Shown: one piece after another, positions 17,401-25,717 of the stretch
Numbering within the stretch: the first letter of the stretch is position 1
Layout: the number at the start of each line of letters is the position of its first letter
From: Gammaproteobacteria bacterium
GTDB lineage: Bacteria; Pseudomonadota; Gammaproteobacteria; SZUA-152
NCBI GenBank assembly: GCA_029882975.1
Contig: JAOUJW010000001.1
Location: 310,001 to 374,000 of the forward strand
Direction of reading: 5' to 3'
DNA: 64,000 nucleotides
Notes under the pieces: model-generated
The model's database searches: none
What the model was told of the DNA's origin: nothing
What the model saw: the letters and a program-made list of their open reading frames with translations, nothing else
Made by a program: the position numbers and the translations under genes

Positions 17401-20026
17401 TATTCATAACGCCAAGGAACACAATCTGCGCAATGTGGACATACATATCCCCAGAGAGAAGTTTACCGTCATCACCGGCGTCAGCGGCAGCGGTAAAAGC
17501 ACGGTTGCCTTTGACATTCTGTTTGCCGAAGGTCAACGTCGCTATCTGGAATCACTCAATGCTTATGCACGCCAGTTTGTACAGCCGTCGGCACGGCCGG
17601 AAGTGGATGCCGTCTATGGCATCCCCCCCACGGTAGCGATTGAACAACGCACCAGCCGTGGCGGCCGCAAAAGTACCGTGGCCACCATGACAGAAATCCA
17701 ACATTTTCTGCGTTTGTTGTTTGTTAAATTAGGCACCCAACACTGTCCCGATTGCCACTGCCCCATTGAACCCCAATCGGAACAAAGTATTTTCAACCAC
17801 ATCATGAAGCGTTTTCGCAATAAAAAGATTCATTTACTGGCACCGCTGGTCAGTGAACGCAAAGGTTACTACACGGACTTAGCCAAATGGGCTGCGGCTA
17901 AAGGCTTTCCATTCTTACGAGTGAACCGGGAATTTATCCCTACCGATCCCTGGCCGCGCTTAGACCGCTATAAGGAACACAATATTGAATGCCCCTCAGA
18001 GCTGATCCACGTCAGCGCCAATAAGGAAGCCGAACTGCAGAGCAACTTAGAGCAATTGCTGGCCATCGGCAAAGGCGTGGTGATGGTCTTGTCCGCTGGG
18101 CGTACGACCTTATTCTCCACACAGCGAGCCTGCCCTCAATGCGGCCTCAGCTTCAATGAACCGGACCCACGCCAGTTTTCCTTTAACTCCAAGCTGGGCT
18201 GGTGTCAGCATTGCCAGGGCAGTGGTTGCGAACCTGTGGAGTCCGAACTGGAAGCGGAGACCGACACGGTCTTGGACCTAAGCTATCATGAAGACTGGGA
18301 CCAGGAGCGCAATAGTGATGACGTTTGCAGCCATTGCCACGGCGCACGACTTAACCCGGAAACACTGGCAGTCACCTATAAAAACCGCTCCATTGCCGAT
18401 TTTAATCGTATGACCATCGCTACGTCCTCGCGTTATTTCGACAACATCAAACTCAATGCCCGCGAAAGCATCATTGCGCGGGATATTATCGTGGAGCTTA
18501 AATCCCGCTTGGCCTTTTTACAGCATGTGGGCTTGTCTTACATGGGCTTGGACCGCTCTGCACCCTCGCTCAGTGGAGGCGAAGCACAACGCATTCGCCT
18601 GGCATCGCAACTGGGATCCAATCTCAGAGGTGTATGTTACATCCTGGACGAACCCACTATCGGTCTGCACCCGCGCGATAACGCCATGTTGTTGAGCACT
18701 TTAAAACAACTGCAAACCCAGGGTAATACAGTGGTGGTGGTGGAACATGACGAAGACACCATTCGCAGCGCCGAACACATTGTGGACCTGGGACCGGGAG
18801 CCGGAGTACAAGGGGGACATGTACTGGTTAACGGTTCCGTGGCACAACTCAAACGTCATAAGCAATCCAAAACCGGCTTGTTTCTGGCCAAACCGCTACA
18901 ACACCCCATTATGCCGCGACGGGAAACCCAGCTGCGCGGCAAACACGCAACAGCGGCAATTGAGGTACAACAAGCGACGTTAAACAATTTGAAAAAACTC
19001 AACGTCAGCCTGCCCTTGAACCGCCTGGTGTGCATCAGCGGCGTCAGCGGCAGCGGCAAAAGCACTTTGATTCGGCGCATTGTTTACGAGAACTTAAAAG
19101 CGCATGTGGGTAAAACGAATGCAAAGAAACGCACTTCGTCTAAAAAAACAGAATTCTTGGGGTGTCACTCCTTATCCGGTTGGGAATCCATCGACCGCAT
19201 ACTAGAAGTAGACCAGACCCCCATCGGCAAAACCCCTCGTTCCTGCCCAGCCACGTACATCGGTTTGTGGGACCACATTCGCCGCCTTTACGCCAATACC
19301 AATGAGGCCCGCATTCGCGCTTATGATGCGGGGCGTTTTTCTTTTAACGTCAAAGAAGGACGTTGTGATGCCTGTGACGGTCAGGGTTATCGCAAAATAG
19401 AAATGAACTTTTTACCTGATGTCAAAGTAGCCTGCGATGTGTGCAAAGGTGCACGTTTTAATTCGGAAACTACAGCGGTGTTATACAAAGGCAAAAGCAT
19501 AGCCGATGTATTGGCCATGGACATCGATGCCGCCTGCGAATTTTTCAGCGCCCACAGCTATATTCACCATGCCCTGCAACTGTTACAAGACGTGGGCCTG
19601 GGCTATTTAACCCTGGGACAACAAAGCCCCACCTTAAGCGGAGGCGAAGCGCAACGCATTAAACTGGTATCGGAGTTGGCCAAAGCCCGGCCCTCGGAAG
19701 ACCTTCGCCGCCGCAAAGCACCGCATACTTTGTATGTATTGGATGAGCCCACCGTGGGCTTGCACATGGCGGATGTGGAAAAACTGATTCGGGTACTGCA
19801 CCGCTTGGTGGATGCAGGCAACAGCGTCTTTGTCATTGAACACAACCTGGACGTGATCGCCGAAGCCGACTGGCTCCTGGATATGGGACCGGAAGGTGGC
19901 GACAAAGGCGGAAAGATCTGCGCCATGGGCACCCCAGAGCAAGTGGCACAACAAGCCAAATCCAAAAAATCCATCACCGCCCCCCTATTGAAGCAATTTC
20001 TGCAGCAGCGAAAACCGGCCCGGTGA
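14426..20026 (+). CDS. uvrA: Tandem double-length UvrA, excinuclease ABC subunit A
   Basis: 1866 residues from the ATG at 14426; earlier in-frame codons reach into the divergent nfi gene and lack UvrA homology. The protein is two complete UvrA units in one chain, so it has four ABC modules: Walker A motifs GVSGSGKS near residues 36, 646, 1018 and 1537, and LSGGE signatures near 493, 846, 1381 and 1735. Zinc-binding CxxC pairs recur (HCGGCGQ, CPDCNIHY, CPTCSGNG/CPDCDGKR in the first half; HCPDCHCP, CPQCGLSF, CDACDGQG/CDVCKGAR in the second). Normal UvrA is about 940 residues and works as a dimer; here both protomers are covalently joined. Single-unit uvrA may exist elsewhere. Role: damage recognition for nucleotide excision repair with UvrB and UvrC, which are not in the window. 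Confidence 0.93.
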   Translation: MSSNDIRIKGARQNNLKNIDLNLPLNELTVVTGVSGSGKSSLAFDTIYAEGQRRYVETFSPYARQFLERMDKPQADRIDGIPPAIAIDQTNPVRTSRSTVGTMTELNDHLKLLFARVSHLHCGGCGQAVKQDSARSIYEHLRQQLQPDTRIAVVFKVPIPEQFSVEEIQQFLAQQGYTRFLNADSADTVKLLEVVQDRLKLNAANKSRIIEALEAALKQGRGFTQVHLWDQPKTKPLLFSSDLHCPDCNIHYQETTPNSFSFNSPLGACDTCRGFGRTIGIDYDLVVPDTNLSLEQGAIRPWQTESYYECQVELLRFAKQRGIPIDTPWKKLNRSQQQWVLQGEGDFDDNVWYGVSRFFAWLETKAYKMHIRVLLSKYRNYALCPTCEGARLKPESLLWRLGSKTLADKVSKQRSRHPQSQLSDTQVRQLPGLNLHDVLLLPVEQCHTFFQQLKLGSGVDEATDILLGEIRSRLNFLVNVGLAYLTLDRQSRTLSGGEVQRINLTTALGTSLVNTLFVLDEPSIGLHPRDMQRIIEVMQQLKQAGNTLLVVEHDPQIMFCADRLIDMGPGPGDQGGRIVFNGAPDKILRNKRSLTGRYLNGELSVSPESNQRSNSGKTQLDILGAQQHNLKNLDVSIPLGQLVCLCGVSGSGKSTLVHDILYLGLRKLKNKPIEAPGQHKKISGHQHIGEVIMVDQSPIGKTTRSNPASYVGALNGIRKLFATEPLSQERGYTPGTFSFNSGNGRCPTCSGNGFEHVEMQFLSDVYLRCPDCDGKRFRDEVLEVKLFPQSRNKSAQTHALSIADVLELTVAQALQVFQDYDEILNALRPLSAVGLDYLALGQAVPTLSGGESQRLKLAGHLAKQKQIRGDDKPHLFLFDEPTTGLHFSDIKKLLGAFDELIQAGHSLLIIEHNLDVIRHSDWLIELGPEGGAAGGKQVFCGTPEQILKHKTSHTGQALYQYQKALANSQSWGKTNKAKNKSARKTAQGNSINIHNAKEHNLRNVDIHIPREKFTVITGVSGSGKSTVAFDILFAEGQRRYLESLNAYARQFVQPSARPEVDAVYGIPPTVAIEQRTSRGGRKSTVATMTEIQHFLRLLFVKLGTQHCPDCHCPIEPQSEQSIFNHIMKRFRNKKIHLLAPLVSERKGYYTDLAKWAAAKGFPFLRVNREFIPTDPWPRLDRYKEHNIECPSELIHVSANKEAELQSNLEQLLAIGKGVVMVLSAGRTTLFSTQRACPQCGLSFNEPDPRQFSFNSKLGWCQHCQGSGCEPVESELEAETDTVLDLSYHEDWDQERNSDDVCSHCHGARLNPETLAVTYKNRSIADFNRMTIATSSRYFDNIKLNARESIIARDIIVELKSRLAFLQHVGLSYMGLDRSAPSLSGGEAQRIRLASQLGSNLRGVCYILDEPTIGLHPRDNAMLLSTLKQLQTQGNTVVVVEHDEDTIRSAEHIVDLGPGAGVQGGHVLVNGSVAQLKRHKQSKTGLFLAKPLQHPIMPRRETQLRGKHATAAIEVQQATLNNLKKLNVSLPLNRLVCISGVSGSGKSTLIRRIVYENLKAHVGKTNAKKRTSSKKTEFLGCHSLSGWESIDRILEVDQTPIGKTPRSCPATYIGLWDHIRRLYANTNEARIRAYDAGRFSFNVKEGRCDACDGQGYRKIEMNFLPDVKVACDVCKGARFNSETTAVLYKGKSIADVLAMDIDAACEFFSAHSYIHHALQLLQDVGLGYLTLGQQSPTLSGGEAQRIKLVSELAKARPSEDLRRRKAPHTLYVLDEPTVGLHMADVEKLIRVLHRLVDAGNSVFVIEHNLDVIAEADWLLDMGPEGGDKGGKICAMGTPEQVAQQAKSKKSITAPLLKQFLQQRKPAR

Positions 20027-20144
20027 ATGCATACATACACTTGGCGTCAGGGATCAAGTACTTAGCATTCCTGCCGTTATAGTGTGAAGTACATCAAATT
20101 TCCGGCCTTCCGGCCCTAAACAAACTCTGTCAGCACCCCTTAAA

Positions 20145-20849
20145 ATGCGTAAGATACTGATTTTAAACAGCAAAGGCGGATGCGGTAAATCCACTATTGC
20201 CACCAATCTGGCAGCCTATCTGGCCCACAGCGGTCATAGCACCTCACTGCTGGATTACGATAAGCAAGGCTCCAGCATGAATTGGCTGAAGCAGCGCCCG
20301 GAACACAAACCTCAAATTCACGGCATAGCTGCCAACAAAAACCGAACCGATGTGACTCTGAGTTTCCAGATGCGTTTACCCGCCAAGGCCGACTGGGTGG
20401 TATTGGACGCTCCGGCCGGAGTGACCGGGTTTACCTTGCGTGATTATGTCCGCCGGGTGGACGGCATTATAATTCCGGTTTTGCCCTCCCCCATTGACAT
20501 TCACGCCACCGCCGGATTTATTAAGGAACTGCTGCTGGTGGGCCGAGCCCGCGCCACGGACACGAAAATTGCCGTTGTCGCCAACCGTGTACGTCAAAAT
20601 GCCGATGTCTATCAACCCTTGCAACTGTTCCTAAATAGCCTAAAACTGCCGTTCCTGGGCACCCTGCACAGCAGCATGGACTATGTCCGCGCCGCCGAAT
20701 GCGGCCTGGGTATCCATGAATTGGACAACCCTCGCTGCCCCGAGAGTTGCGACCAGTGGATTCCCATCGCCCAATGGCTTGAGACTCTCTCCGGAAATAC
20801 CCAAAACCAATCCATTAGCAGTATTTTTCCCAGTTACGCTCATAACTGA
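20145..20849 (+). CDS. ParA-family ATPase without ParB partner
   Basis: 234 residues. Deviant Walker A KGGCGKSTIATNLA at residues 10-23, the LLDYDKQGSSMNWL motif (Walker A' region) and WVVLDAPAGV as Walker B place it with ParA/MinD-like ATPases that position plasmids, chromosomes, chemoreceptor arrays or other cargo. The C-terminal half (VVANRVRQNADVYQPLQLFL) is typical of orphan ParA proteins of gammaproteobacteria. No parB, parS-like repeat or cargo gene is adjacent: uvrA lies upstream, a PhnD-like protein downstream. Cargo is unknown. Confidence 0.85.
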   Translation: MRKILILNSKGGCGKSTIATNLAAYLAHSGHSTSLLDYDKQGSSMNWLKQRPEHKPQIHGIAANKNRTDVTLSFQMRLPAKADWVVLDAPAGVTGFTLRDYVRRVDGIIIPVLPSPIDIHATAGFIKELLLVGRARATDTKIAVVANRVRQNADVYQPLQLFLNSLKLPFLGTLHSSMDYVRAAECGLGIHELDNPRCPESCDQWIPIAQWLETLSGNTQNQSISSIFPSYAHN

Positions 20850-20993
20850 ATCTCGCCTTCCTCGAACTACACGACGCTCTAAGTCAATATTAAGGTTTGC
20901 TTAAGCGCCGCCAATCAGCACCGTATTTGTAAAGAATCTGACACATTTCTCGATAAACTTAGCTAGAGCACTGTTTTAAAGGGTGGAAATAAC

Positions 20994-21851
20994 ATGAATA
21001 ACCGCATCAAAATTCCAATGCTGATTCTATTGATGTTATTAACTCCATCCGTACCGGCAAAATCCAACAACAAGTTAGTATTAACCTTTGGCATATATAC
21101 CTCCGACAAACCCTCAAAAATGGTCAGGCAATTCCGCCCCATTCTTAACGAACTGGAACAAGCCATGGCGACACAACTGGGCCAGGAGGTTACGATCAAA
21201 ACCCATGTCGCTCCCAGCTATGAACAGGGATTACAAAACCTGGTGGATGGCCGAGTCGACTTTTCCCGCGTGGGTCCCGCATCCTATGTTTTAGCAAAAA
21301 AGGCCGACCCGGCCATCGACTTAGTTGCCATGGAATTGAAAAAAGGCCAAAAGGAATTCTATGGTGTTATCGTGGTTGCACAAGACTCACCCATCAAAAC
21401 CATCTCCGACCTTAAAGGTAAACGCTTTGCCTTCGGGGATCAAAATTCCACTATTGGCAGGTACTTGTCCCAGCAATATTTATTGCAACACAAAATTCAC
21501 GCCAAAGACCTGGCTGCCATAGATTACCTGGAACGACATGACGCTGTAGGTGCTGCCGTGGCCTCCGGTTTGTACCATGCCGGTGCATTGAAGCGAAGCA
21601 CATTTGAACACTTGGTTAAAAAGGGCCACAAATTGCGTGAATTGGCCCGTTTTAGTAACGTCACCAAACCCTGGGTGGCAAAACGGGCACTGGACCCAAC
21701 CGTTTTCGCCGCTCTGAAAAAATCCCTGCTGGCTCTGAAAGACTCCGCTGGATTAAAACAGCTGAAAAAATCCGGTTTCGCCGACACCACTGACCAAGAT
21801 TTTGCAGCGATCCACCGCGCTATCGAAGACAACGCATCGTTCTTTCAATAG
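20994..21851 (+). CDS. PhnD-like periplasmic binding protein, sensor partner of a diguanylate cyclase
   Basis: 285 residues: signal peptide (about 1-22, ending VPAKS), then a PhnD-like type 2 binding fold, LVLTFGIYTSDKPSKMVRQF, VDFSRVGPASYVLAKK, VVAQDSPIKTISDLKGKRFAFGD and the DAVGAAVASGLYHAGA loop. The usual ABC permease and ATPase genes are absent. Ten bases downstream lies a membrane GGDEF protein with a periplasmic domain, so the protein more likely presents a bound anion or other ligand to that cyclase than feeds a transporter. GGTGGA Shine-Dalgarno before the ATG. Confidence 0.85.
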   Translation: MNNRIKIPMLILLMLLTPSVPAKSNNKLVLTFGIYTSDKPSKMVRQFRPILNELEQAMATQLGQEVTIKTHVAPSYEQGLQNLVDGRVDFSRVGPASYVLAKKADPAIDLVAMELKKGQKEFYGVIVVAQDSPIKTISDLKGKRFAFGDQNSTIGRYLSQQYLLQHKIHAKDLAAIDYLERHDAVGAAVASGLYHAGALKRSTFEHLVKKGHKLRELARFSNVTKPWVAKRALDPTVFAALKKSLLALKDSAGLKQLKKSGFADTTDQDFAAIHRAIEDNASFFQ

Positions 21852-21860
21852 GCAGGTTCC

Positions 21861-23120
21861 ATGAGATTTTTTAATCGATTTAAACTGTGGCAAATTGCTT
21901 TGACCGGCGGGTTCACCTTTGCCGGCCTCACCATGCTTTTATTGCACTGGGCAGCGGTTAACAATGAACTGGAATATCATAAACGCAGTCTGGAACGCAG
22001 TTTCAGCGAAATCATTGATGTACTGAGTGCAGGCTCCATGGAAGCCATGATCAGTGAGGACATCCCTTTACTGCAAAGTATTGTAGACCGCAGCATTACC
22101 CCGGAACTCGCCAGCGTCATGATTCGCAACGAAGACGGTAACATCCTGGCAAGCCGTAAAAATAAAACACACATAGAATTTCCGTTCAGCATCACCCGAA
22201 ATGTCCGGTTGGAATCAGAGCTTTTTGGCAGCGTGGAAATCGTCTTTGACCTCAGCAATACTAACCAATCGGTGCACCAACATGTACTGCAGTTGGAATG
22301 GCTATTGTTCGGCCTGATTGTTTCCGGCGGCCTGTTGCTTGTCCTGGCCATTCGCCAATTGATGCTGCGCCCCATAGAAAAGCTGCACCAACAAATCAGC
22401 TACTTGGCCGAAGGCAACTACACCAAAGCGTTTCAGCTTCATGGCTCGCGGGAATTAACCCAGCTATCTCAGCATATCAATCAATTGGGCAAAATCCTGG
22501 AAAACAAACATATTATGGAACAGAATTTTCGCCGGGAACTGCAGAAGGAAGTGGATAAACGCACGGACGAACTGCAAAATCTGTACGAACAAGTTAAGCA
22601 TCAATCACAACACGACCCGCTTACAGGTCTGGCTAACAGGACATTGTTTTTTGAGCAGTTGGAAAAAAGCATCCTCAAACAACAACACCGTATGGCCATG
22701 CTGTTTATCGACCTGGACAATTTCAAAGACATCAATGACCGCCTCGGACACGACCTGGGAGATACCTTTCTGAAGGAAGTCTCAGCACGTTTGAGCAATG
22801 CCACCCGACGGGAAGACACTATAGCCCGGTTTGGTGGTGATGAATTTCTGGTATTGCTGAGCAGAATCACTTCCATCTCGGATGCCGTAACAGTTGCGGA
22901 AAAAGTCATCAGCACCTTGAACGCCCCTTTCCCCATTGGCGACAATCTGGTGACAACCAGCGCAAGCATAGGTATCAGTCTCTATCCCGACGATGCAGAC
23001 AATGCCATTGACCTTTTCAAAAAGGCCGACCAAGCCATGTATATGTCTAAACAGGCCGGTAAAGGCGGGTACACTGTGTTTAAGGAAATTCAGTACAATA
23101 GATCTAAAAACGGAGACTAA
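21861..23120 (+). CDS. Membrane diguanylate cyclase (HAMP-GGDEF)
   Basis: 419 residues. TM1 about 12-28, periplasmic domain to about 145, TM2 about 147-166 (WLLFGLIVSGGLLLVLAIRQ), HAMP about 168-220, a coiled-coil linker (KEVDKRTDELQNLYEQVKHQ) and a GGDEF domain from about 250. The active-site motif is intact (Gly325-Gly326-Asp327-Glu328-Phe329) and an inhibitory I-site is present (Arg316-x-x-Asp319). It should make c-di-GMP and be product-inhibited. It is co-transcribed with the PhnD-like protein ten bases upstream (GGCAGG ribosome site inside the gap), giving a two-gene ligand-to-c-di-GMP relay. Confidence 0.92.
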   Translation: MRFFNRFKLWQIALTGGFTFAGLTMLLLHWAAVNNELEYHKRSLERSFSEIIDVLSAGSMEAMISEDIPLLQSIVDRSITPELASVMIRNEDGNILASRKNKTHIEFPFSITRNVRLESELFGSVEIVFDLSNTNQSVHQHVLQLEWLLFGLIVSGGLLLVLAIRQLMLRPIEKLHQQISYLAEGNYTKAFQLHGSRELTQLSQHINQLGKILENKHIMEQNFRRELQKEVDKRTDELQNLYEQVKHQSQHDPLTGLANRTLFFEQLEKSILKQQHRMAMLFIDLDNFKDINDRLGHDLGDTFLKEVSARLSNATRREDTIARFGGDEFLVLLSRITSISDAVTVAEKVISTLNAPFPIGDNLVTTSASIGISLYPDDADNAIDLFKKADQAMYMSKQAGKGGYTVFKEIQYNRSKNGD

Positions 23121-23453
23121 CCCGCAAACGGTGGAAAACTCTTTCCGGTAACACACAGAACCGGCCTGTTCGCAGCATATTACCCGGTGACGCCCGGAAA
23201 ATGTTCATCATCGATGGGCAGTTGCTTATATTCAAAACAGTTCTTTGTTCTCGATTTTTATAGCCGCGCAGCATGGAAGAGCGTCTTTTGCGTATTCCAA
23301 TGAGCAACATCACGACAACTACTTTGCTATGCTTATGCAAGATGTGGTTTGTTGCTCATCGCCTGTACGGGAGTTACAGATAGGCTCGGCAAAACACGCA
23401 AGCTCTGCCCTACGGCTTTGTCAGTGCCCTAACGATCGCTTAATATATCAACC
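23121..23453. other. Intergenic, no feature recognised
   Basis: 333 bases between the cyclase and the phospholipase-D-family gene. Short open frames here have no coding character. No terminator hairpin or convincing promoter is seen. Confidence 0.4.
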
Positions 23454-24938
23454 ATGAAAAACGAAAACCTGTATAGAATATTATTGGCGCTGTTGCTCAG
23501 CGCAAGCTTGCATACCGACGCACTGGCGCAACCACACTCCATAACCACACCCCAGGCAAGGCTGCCAACCACCCCGCACATAGGTCAGAGTGGCAGTTAT
23601 GTTTTGGAAAAAGGCGAACAGTCCCTGCTTGCCCGTGCCTGGCTCACACAGCGCGCGACTCGCAGCATAGATGTACAATATTTTATCTGGAGCACCGATA
23701 ACGTCGGCATACTGGCAGCAGAAGCCTTGTTACAAGCCGCTGATCGTGGTGTTAGTATTCGAGTGCTGGTGGATGACTTTCTCATCGATGCCGAAGAACG
23801 CACCCTTCTCACACTGGCGGCACACCCAAAGATCCATATTCGCGTTTACAATCCAAGACACCAGGTAGGTGTATCCGCATTCAAACGTTGGATCAATTTG
23901 TTCATCGGGTTTCGCCAATCCAACCAACGCATGCACGACAAGGTTTTCATTGTGGACAAACAGACAGCCATCACCGGCGGGCGCAATATGGCCGATGAAT
24001 ACTTTGACTTTGATCATCATTACAATTTTCGCGACCGCGATGTCCTGCTTTCCGGTGAGGTGGTAAACGCCATGAACCAAAGTTTTGAACAGTTTTGGCA
24101 GCACGAGCTCAGCGTGCCGGTGGAAACGTTACTGGCCGACGAGTTGAAGAAACTGGACTCTGTAACCATAAACACCGCCTACACCGAGTTACACTCGTAT
24201 GCGGCAAAACCGGAAAATTTCGCGCCACAGGTGCGCCAAGCACTGACAGACATGGATCAACCCATGCAGCAAATGTTACATCAGCTGCATTGGGGCAAAG
24301 TACAATTCGTTAACGATATTCCGGGGAAAAACCCCAACCGGTTCGACCTGGGCGGCGGCGGCCGTTCCACGTCAGCACTGAAACACTTGTTGCTGCAAGC
24401 AAAACAAAGCATCACTATCCAATCCCCCTATCTGATTATGCCGGAGGGCGGTATGGAGTTGTTCAAAACACTGCTCGATAAAAAGATAATAATCCGCATT
24501 AGCACCAACTCACTGGCGTCCACCGACAACCTTTACGCTTTCAGTGGCTACTTGGCTCAGCGCGAACAGCTGTTGGATCTGGGCTTGAAAATCTTCGAAT
24601 ACAATCCCTTCCCCCATGTCGCCAAGCAACTGTTACGCCCCGAACAACAAGAAAAACCACCGGTTTTCGCTATTCACGCCAAGACCATGGTCATAGACCA
24701 CCAAACCCTGTATATCGGCACATTCAATTTTGACCCGCGTTCATCCAACCTAAATACCGAAGTAGGCGTTATCATTCACCACCCCGGTTTAGCGCAGCAA
24801 GTGGAACAAGCCATAGAAACGGACATGCTACCCGAAAACAGTTGGTCGGCTCATGACAATCCGGACCAACACAGCCCCTGGTGGAAACGAGTCAAGGCGA
24901 GGTTTTTTTCCTGGCTGCCTTTGAATCCTGTACTCTAA
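23454..24938 (+). CDS. Phospholipase D family protein (cardiolipin-synthase-like, ClsC/YmdC type)
   Basis: 494 residues with an N-terminal signal peptide (about 1-25, ending DALAQ). Two HKD phosphatidyltransferase motifs are intact: RMHDKVFIVDKQTAITGGRN near residue 163 and IHAKTMVIDHQTLYIGTFNF near residue 410, each followed by the usual Gly/Asn and Arg-Ser stretch (FDPRSSNLNTE). The order and spacing fit the ClsC/YmdC group, which joins phospholipids into cardiolipin. A plain phospholipase or nuclease activity cannot be excluded. Export to the periplasm follows from the signal peptide. Stand-alone gene. Confidence 0.85.
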   Translation: MKNENLYRILLALLLSASLHTDALAQPHSITTPQARLPTTPHIGQSGSYVLEKGEQSLLARAWLTQRATRSIDVQYFIWSTDNVGILAAEALLQAADRGVSIRVLVDDFLIDAEERTLLTLAAHPKIHIRVYNPRHQVGVSAFKRWINLFIGFRQSNQRMHDKVFIVDKQTAITGGRNMADEYFDFDHHYNFRDRDVLLSGEVVNAMNQSFEQFWQHELSVPVETLLADELKKLDSVTINTAYTELHSYAAKPENFAPQVRQALTDMDQPMQQMLHQLHWGKVQFVNDIPGKNPNRFDLGGGGRSTSALKHLLLQAKQSITIQSPYLIMPEGGMELFKTLLDKKIIIRISTNSLASTDNLYAFSGYLAQREQLLDLGLKIFEYNPFPHVAKQLLRPEQQEKPPVFAIHAKTMVIDHQTLYIGTFNFDPRSSNLNTEVGVIIHHPGLAQQVEQAIETDMLPENSWSAHDNPDQHSPWWKRVKARFFSWLPLNPVL

Positions 24939-25098
24939 TTGTCCACCGATAATTACCGCTACCGATACAATTGTTGGGTTAGTAACGTAAGCTGAGGGGC
25001 GACAGGTAGGCAAATAGCAGATGGTTTGTGTTTGTCGTTAGCTATGGGGATGTGATTCAAGTCTGCCCGGTGGAATACGCAAGCTATTCCACATCGCC

Positions 25099-25695
25099 CT
25101 ACAGGTTAACAATATTCCGAAAGGTCAAATTAATACGTGCCTGCTTTTCTATTGCGGTCTTTGGTACGCAGTGTTGCCAATGGTGCTGTAGCTCCCCGGC
25201 CATTATTAATAGACTACCACTGTTTAGTTCCAGTTTAACTACCCGTTTGGTTTTTCGATGACGTAATTTGAACACCCGCATCTCCCCCAGGCTCAAGGAA
25301 GCGATAAAGGGATTGGGGCCCAACTCCGGTTCCTGATCTGCGTGCCAACCCATGGAGTCTTTGCCATCGCGGTATAAATTGGCCAGCACGCTGTTCAGGG
25401 GTTGCTTGCACACTGACTGAATTTGATCGCGCAACTGCAACAACAAAGTATTCCAGGGCAAGGGTGCATGCACAATACCGGAGTAAGCGTAACTGGCGCC
25501 TGCATCACCGTACCAGGCTACCCGACGTGGCGCGGCCACCGTTTTCCCATAAATGGTATAGGACTCGGACTGCCACTGCAGGCTTTGCTTTAATTGTTCG
25601 AAATAGTCCTGAGAATTTTGCAAAGGTAGAAACTGCGCCACATAAAAGACAAAGCCATCCTCCGCAATTATGTTGTCACCGGGCAAAGTCACCAT
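25099..25695 (-). CDS. alkB: AlkB-like 2-oxoglutarate/Fe(II) DNA dealkylase
   Basis: 198 residues. The NLYRDGKDSMGWHADQEPE segment supplies the iron ligands His118 and Asp120; His175 in HWQHCVPK is the third, and Arg187/Arg193 in ARINLTFR bind 2-oxoglutarate. The PFIASLSLGEMRVFKLRH strand is typical of the ALKBH2/3-like bacterial group. The enzyme oxidatively removes methyl and etheno groups from 1-methyladenine and 3-methylcytosine. Start ATG at 25695 is the first in frame. It lies 22 bp downstream of tgpA on the same strand and may be read through from that operon. Confidence 0.93.
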   Translation of the reverse strand: MVTLPGDNIIAEDGFVFYVAQFLPLQNSQDYFEQLKQSLQWQSESYTIYGKTVAAPRRVAWYGDAGASYAYSGIVHAPLPWNTLLLQLRDQIQSVCKQPLNSVLANLYRDGKDSMGWHADQEPELGPNPFIASLSLGEMRVFKLRHRKTKRVVKLELNSGSLLIMAGELQHHWQHCVPKTAIEKQARINLTFRNIVNL

Positions 25696-25717
25696 GCCAC
25701 GGATTTTAACAAACCAG

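Noticed and set aside
16933-17536. Antisense frames inside uvrA of 113 and 182 codons
   Set aside because: Shadows of a long conserved gene; no ribosome site or homology.
23245-23457. Small gene between the cyclase and the phospholipase-D-family gene
   Set aside because: 70 codons without ribosome site, composition unlike neighbours and no fold; treated as intergenic.
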